DNA of 64,000 bases from Myxococcales bacterium (GTDB lineage Bacteria; Myxococcota_A; Polyangia; Palsa-1104; JAEUJZ01). A program made the position numbers and the translations under genes. A model generated the notes under the pieces. It ran no database searches. It was given only the letters and a program-made list of their open reading frames with translations, and was not told the DNA's origin. Shown here in pieces: positions 60,248 through 64,000 of the stretch (the first letter of the stretch is position 1; the number at the start of each line of letters is the position of its first letter). The stretch spans positions 186,001 through 250,000 of the forward strand of contig JAEUKA010000036.1 in assembly GCA_016794465.1 (NCBI GenBank). Direction: 5' to 3'.

Positions 60248-61033
60248 TTAGCCTTCTTCCTCTGCGCCCTTGTTTACGTCATCGAACTCGCGCGACAGGA
60301 GTGCCGCGCGGAAGTAGTCGACGTTCATCTCGGCAATGAAGTGCGCTGGAATGTTCTTCGGACAGACCGCTTCACACTCGTAGAAGTTGGTGCAGTTGCC
60401 AAAGCCTTCGGCATCAGCGGCTTCGACCATCCGGACCGTACGACGAACTCGCTCTGGCTGACCCTGCGGAAGGTGACGGAACTGGGCCAGCTTCGCCGAC
60501 AGAAACAGCATCGCCGAGCTGTTCTTACAGGCCGCCACACACGCACCGCAGCCAATGCACGCCGCCGCATCAAAGGCGACATCGGCTTCGGCTTTGGGAA
60601 TCGGAACCGCATTGCCATCCTGCGCCGCGCCGGTATTCACCGACACATAGCCGCCCGCTTGCTGAATCCGATCAAAGGCCGAGCGATCGACGACCAGATC
60701 CTTGATGACCGGAAAGGCGGTGGCACGGAAGGGCTCGATGGTGATGGTGTCGCCGTCCTTGAACACCCGCATGTGCAGCTGACACGCGGTGGTGCCGCGC
60801 TGCGGTCCATGCGGAATGCCATTGATGACCATCGAGCAGGTGCCGCAGATTCCTTCGCGACAATCGGAGTCGAACGCAATCGGCTCCTCTCCCTTGGCCA
60901 CCAGCTCCTGATTCACTTGATCGAGCATCTCCAGAAAGGACGAGTCGGCGCTCACGTCCTTGGCCGGATACGTCACCAGCTTGCCCGCGCCAGACTTGCC
61001 ACTCTGGCGCCACACACGAAGGGTTAGGTTCAC
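60248..61033 (-). CDS. sdhB: Succinate dehydrogenase/fumarate reductase iron-sulfur subunit
   Basis: 261 residues. The 2Fe-2S cluster ligands are Cys58, Cys63, Cys66 and Cys84 ([14 protein letters not shown] ... C). The 4Fe-4S/3Fe-4S ligands are [11 protein letters not shown] (159-169) and Cys214/Cys220/Cys224 ([14 protein letters not shown]). The protein carries electrons from FAD to the membrane cytochrome. Its ATG overlaps the sdhA stop (ATGA, 4 bp). This is the third gene of sdhCAB, the order found in b558-type complexes. Confidence 0.95.
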   Translation of the reverse strand: MNLTLRVWRQSGKSGAGKLVTYPAKDVSADSSFLEMLDQVNQELVAKGEEPIAFDSDCREGICGTCSMVINGIPHGPQRGTTACQLHMRVFKDGDTITIEPFRATAFPVIKDLVVDRSAFDRIQQAGGYVSVNTGAAQDGNAVPIPKAEADVAFDAAACIGCGACVAACKNSSAMLFLSAKLAQFRHLPQGQPERVRRTVRMVEAADAEGFGNCTNFYECEAVCPKNIPAHFIAEMNVDYFRAALLSREFDDVNKGAEEEG

Positions 61034-62964
61034 TTGTAGCTCCTCTGTGCGAGCTTGATGTTTTCAAATGCGAGCGACTCTTTGTGGAGGTTGGGCCGGT
61101 TGCCGACCCCGGTGTACTCCCAGCACGAGGCGTGGCAGAAGTCCTGGTCGTTGCGCAGCGCTTCCCCTTCCTCGGTCTGGTATTCCTCACGGAAGTGACC
61201 GCCGCAGGACTCCTCTCGGGTCAGCGCATCCAGACACAACACTTCCGCAAACTCGAGGAAGTCCGCCACCCGGCCCGCTTTCTCCAGCTGCTGGTTGAAG
61301 TCATCGGCGGAACCGACGACCCGGACGTTCTTCCAGAACTCATCTCGCAGCTCGGGAATTCGCTTCAGCGCCTTTTCCAGACCGGCGCGGTTGCGACCCA
61401 TTCCGCAGTTGTCCCACAGCAGCGTGCCCAGCTCGCGATGGAAGGAGTCCGGCGAGCGATTCCCATTCACCGCTTGCAGCCGAATGATCTGCTCGCGCAC
61501 TTGCCGCTCGGCCTCACCAAACGCGGCGTGATCGGTTCCCACCTTCGGCAGCGGAGTCCCCGCAAAGTAGGAAGCGAGGGTGTACGGAATGACAAAGTAG
61601 CCATCCGCCAGACCCTGCATCAGCGCGCTGGCCCCGAGTCGATTCGCCCCATGATCCGAGAAGTTCGCTTCGCCGAGGACGTGCAGACCGGCGATGTTGC
61701 TCATCAGGTTGTAGTCCACCCACAGTCCGCCCATCGTGTAGTGGACCGCCGGATAGATGCGCATCGGCACGGTATAGGGGTCCTCTCCGGTGATCTTCTT
61801 ATACATGTCGAAGAGGTTGCCGTAGCGCTGTCGAATGGTGTCCTTGCCCAGCCGCCGGATTGCATCCCCGAAGTCCAGATAGACACCGCGCCGGACGCCC
61901 GCCACTTCCGGACCGACCCCCCGGCCCTCGTCGCAGACTCGCTTGGCGGCACGCGAGGCAATGTCACGCGGAGACAGGTTCCCATAGCTTGGATACATCC
62001 GCTCTAGGTAGTAGTCCCGTTCATCTTCCGGAATCGTATCGGGAGAGCGCGTATCATTCGCCTTTTTCGGAACCCAGATCCGACCGTCATTGCGCAGCGA
62101 CTCGGACATCAGCGTCAGCTTCGACTGATGCTCGCCAGCGACGGGAATACAGGTCGGGTGAATCTGCGTAAAGCAAGGATTCGCAAACAGTGCGCCGCGC
62201 TTGTACGCCCGATAGGTTGCCGTGACGTTGCAGCCGACTGCGTTGGTAGACAGATAAAAGATGTTGCCGTAGCCGCCGGTCGCCAAGATGACTGCGTGCG
62301 CCGCGTGACGCTCGATCTTCCCGGTCACGAGATCACGGGTGATGATTCCGCGTGCTTGGCCATCGACGACGACCAGATCGAGCATCTCGGTCCGGGTGTG
62401 CATCGTAACCTTGCCGGAGTCAATCTGCCGATTCAGCGCCGAGTACGCTCCCAGCAGCAGCTGCTGCCCGGTCTGTCCGCGCGCATAAAACGTCCGCGAA
62501 ACCTGCGCGCCACCAAACGAGCGATTCGCCAGCGTCCCGCCATACTCCCGCGCAAACGGAACGCCTTGGGCCACACACTGATCGATGATCAGCGTCGAGA
62601 CTTCTGCCAAGCGGTGGACGTTGGCTTCCCGGGCGCGAAAGTCGCCGCCCTTGATCGTGTCGTAAAACAGTCGGTAGACGCTGTCGCCGTCGTTTTGATA
62701 GTTCTTGGCGGCGTTGATTCCGCCCTGGGCGGCAATCGAGTGCGCACGGCGCGGACTGTCTTGAAAACAGAAGCAGTCGACGTTGTAGCCAAGCTCGCCG
62801 AGTGTCGCAGCGGCAGAAGCACCCGCCAGTCCCGAGCCGACGACAATGACGTTGAACTTGCGCTTGTTGGCCGGGTTGACGAGCTTGCTCTGAGAGCGGT
62901 AGTTGCTCCACTTGGTCGCGAGCGGTCCCGGAGGAATCTTGGCATCGAGGTTTATAGTAGACAT
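61030..62964 (-). CDS. sdhA: Succinate dehydrogenase/fumarate reductase flavoprotein subunit
   Basis: 644 residues. FAD motif [21 protein letters not shown]; covalent-FAD His in [23 protein letters not shown]; substrate region [55 protein letters not shown] and [16 protein letters not shown]. The length and the NYQNDGDS loop fit the non-classical (Bacteroidetes/epsilon/delta-type) flavoproteins paired with a single cytochrome b. It oxidises succinate to fumarate or the reverse. It lies 18 bp after sdhC. Confidence 0.95.
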   Translation of the reverse strand: MSTINLDAKIPPGPLATKWSNYRSQSKLVNPANKRKFNVIVVGSGLAGASAAATLGELGYNVDCFCFQDSPRRAHSIAAQGGINAAKNYQNDGDSVYRLFYDTIKGGDFRAREANVHRLAEVSTLIIDQCVAQGVPFAREYGGTLANRSFGGAQVSRTFYARGQTGQQLLLGAYSALNRQIDSGKVTMHTRTEMLDLVVVDGQARGIITRDLVTGKIERHAAHAVILATGGYGNIFYLSTNAVGCNVTATYRAYKRGALFANPCFTQIHPTCIPVAGEHQSKLTLMSESLRNDGRIWVPKKANDTRSPDTIPEDERDYYLERMYPSYGNLSPRDIASRAAKRVCDEGRGVGPEVAGVRRGVYLDFGDAIRRLGKDTIRQRYGNLFDMYKKITGEDPYTVPMRIYPAVHYTMGGLWVDYNLMSNIAGLHVLGEANFSDHGANRLGASALMQGLADGYFVIPYTLASYFAGTPLPKVGTDHAAFGEAERQVREQIIRLQAVNGNRSPDSFHRELGTLLWDNCGMGRNRAGLEKALKRIPELRDEFWKNVRVVGSADDFNQQLEKAGRVADFLEFAEVLCLDALTREESCGGHFREEYQTEEGEALRNDQDFCHASCWEYTGVGNRPNLHKESLAFENIKLAQRSYK

Positions 62965-62982
62965 GTGGTAGTCCTCTTATCC

Positions 62983-63684
62983 TCAGTTCCAGGCCGGAAT
63001 CGGCAGCTGCACGATGTTGTTGAAGTGCAAAAACACCGTGATGGGAATCGACCAGAAGCCGAGTAGCATCACCAGCACCAGCCCCTTGAGCCCATTTCGC
63101 AGCAGCGTGTTGTACGCGCTGTGATTGATTCCCAAGGTCTGCAGCGCACTCGACAGAGCGTGCCACAGATGCAGCCCTACGAAACCAAGGGCAATGACGT
63201 ACGTTCCGCTGAACAGAGGGTCCTTGAAGCCGGCAATCATCATCGAGTAGACATCGGGATTGCCCATCGCGTCGTTGCGATACTCACCCGGCAGCAAGTG
63301 GAAGGTGTAGTGAGCCAGGTGCATCGCGATGAACAGCATCAAGACGATTCCTGACATCGCCATGTGAAGCGATGGGAATCCGGCCCGCAGCGTCGTCTCG
63401 ACTTGGTACTTGCTGGGCCGCGCCTTGGTGTTTTCCCCGCGCAGCTGCAGTCCCTTGCGAATGTGGATCAGAATGAACACCAGCATCGCAATCCGCGCCG
63501 GCCACAGCAGCGCCGGATGATCATGCAGCCACAGCGCGTACTCGTTGACCTCCTTCTGTCCCAGGAACACCTTGAGGTTGCCGGTGAGGTGGCCGACTAG
63601 CCAACCGGTCATGCCGAGGCCGGTCACTGCCATAAGCAGCTTCTTGCCGATGGATGTGCTTGCGATTCGAGCAAACCGACTCAT
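62983..63684 (-). CDS. sdhC: Succinate dehydrogenase cytochrome b558-type membrane subunit
   Basis: 233 residues with five hydrophobic helices. It carries the family landmarks GKKLLMAVTGLGMTGWLVGHLTGNLKVFLG near the start, IHIRKGLQLR, IAMHLAHYTFHLLPGEY and GFVGLHLWHALSSALQTLG, with several His available for two haems. This is the di-haem, single-subunit anchor of type B complexes (no SdhD). It is the first gene of sdhCAB; the promoter should lie in 63685-63803. Confidence 0.93.
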   Translation of the reverse strand: MSRFARIASTSIGKKLLMAVTGLGMTGWLVGHLTGNLKVFLGQKEVNEYALWLHDHPALLWPARIAMLVFILIHIRKGLQLRGENTKARPSKYQVETTLRAGFPSLHMAMSGIVLMLFIAMHLAHYTFHLLPGEYRNDAMGNPDVYSMMIAGFKDPLFSGTYVIALGFVGLHLWHALSSALQTLGINHSAYNTLLRNGLKGLVLVMLLGFWSIPITVFLHFNNIVQLPIPAWN

Positions 63685-63803
63685 TTCGTGCCTTGTCCGT
63701 GTGGGGTGTTGATGCTGCCAGCTGCCGTCGCAAAAGTGGCAGCTACTGGCGGCGAGTATACACGCTTTTCGCTGTCTCCCAAGCAGACAATTGCGACCGA
63801 GGG

Positions 63804-64000
63804 TCAGAGCGGCTCTGTGGTGTCTCTCTGTATGGCGTGCTGCGTGGTATTGGCAGGCTCTGTCTCCGTCGGTGAAGCCTGCGGCAGGCGTGCCAGCAAG
63901 TGAACCGAAGCAATGACAATGATGGGTCGAAACAGCAGGTTCAGCACCGGGGTCGCCAGCAGCGCTGCCGTGGCCAAAGCAAAGCCAAACACCAGACTCT
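63804..64000 (-). CDS. C-terminus of EI24/CysZ-like membrane protein (5' part beyond window)
   Basis: The minus-strand frame is open from the window end to the stop at 63804. It encodes hydrophobic LVFGFALATAALLATPVLNLLFRPIIVIASVHLLARL and then a charged, low-complexity tail. The last-helix pattern with ATPVLNLLFRP resembles the ending of EI24/CysZ family proteins (sulfate or unknown transporters). Identification is tentative because only ~65 codons are visible. It is upstream of sdhC on the same strand. Confidence 0.5.
   Translation of the reverse strand, partial: SLVFGFALATAALLATPVLNLLFRPIIVIASVHLLARLPQASPTETEPANTTQHAIQRDTTEPL

Overview
This 64-kb window is high-GC, densely packed bacterial chromosome of Gram-negative, deltaproteobacterial character, most like a myxobacterium (Myxococcota). 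The clues are PEGA-domain proteins, a very large TPR-bearing Ser/Thr kinase, several Cys-anchored lipoproteins, a split glycine decarboxylase (GcvPA/GcvPB), a cytochrome b558-type sdhCAB operon and a lysine 5,6-aminomutase beta-type subunit. No rRNA, tRNA, CRISPR array, phage module or recognisable transposase gene was seen. Family names are my own recognition from the translated sequence; nothing was searched.

Layout. 1-5.8 kb: two related PEGA/four-cysteine secreted proteins around a response regulator, a flippase-like membrane protein and a hemerythrin-like protein, then a lipase-maturation-factor homologue. 5.8-12.5 kb: an FAD-less molybdenum hydroxylase, a glycosyltransferase, ClpS and an S15/CocE-type hydrolase. 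12.6-17.6 kb: UDP-glucose dehydrogenase, a papain-like lipoprotein, two hypothetical genes and GalE. 17.6-24 kb: a minus-strand run gcvT-gcvH-gcvPA-gcvPB-yebC-meaB. 24.4-31.7 kb: an outer-membrane protein, a ~1,790-residue repeat protein of unknown function and an orphan KamE-like protein.

31.8-40.5 kb is the most striking region. A Ser/Thr kinase gene is split in its catalytic HRDLKPAN motif by 5.3 kb of DNA carrying an RND/MMPL exporter, a radical SAM/SPASM enzyme and a class III aminotransferase. The junctions carry an identical 9-bp direct repeat. Removing the insert and one repeat copy restores HRDLKPANVMV and a single open frame of 1,129 residues.

40.5-48.5 kb: DUF423, peptide deformylase, a VWA-like protein, a large lipoprotein hydrolase, an SPFH/SHOCT protein, a Nudix protein and GpmI. 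48.5-56 kb: a compact minus-strand series (P450, CrtI-type desaturase, YggX, thioesterase, Nudix, glycosyltransferase, WecA/MraY-like transferase). 56-64 kb: FtsK, a 42-bp tandem hairpin repeat, a VKOR-DsbA fusion, sdhCAB and the tail of an EI24-like membrane protein.

Plausible teams: glycine cleavage (T, H, P1, P2); succinate oxidation (SdhC, A, B); polyprenyl-linked surface glycan synthesis (WecA-like plus glycosyltransferases, with Ugd and GalE supplying sugar nucleotides); a carotenoid-like pair (CrtI plus P450); and the three-gene cassette, whose product is unknown.
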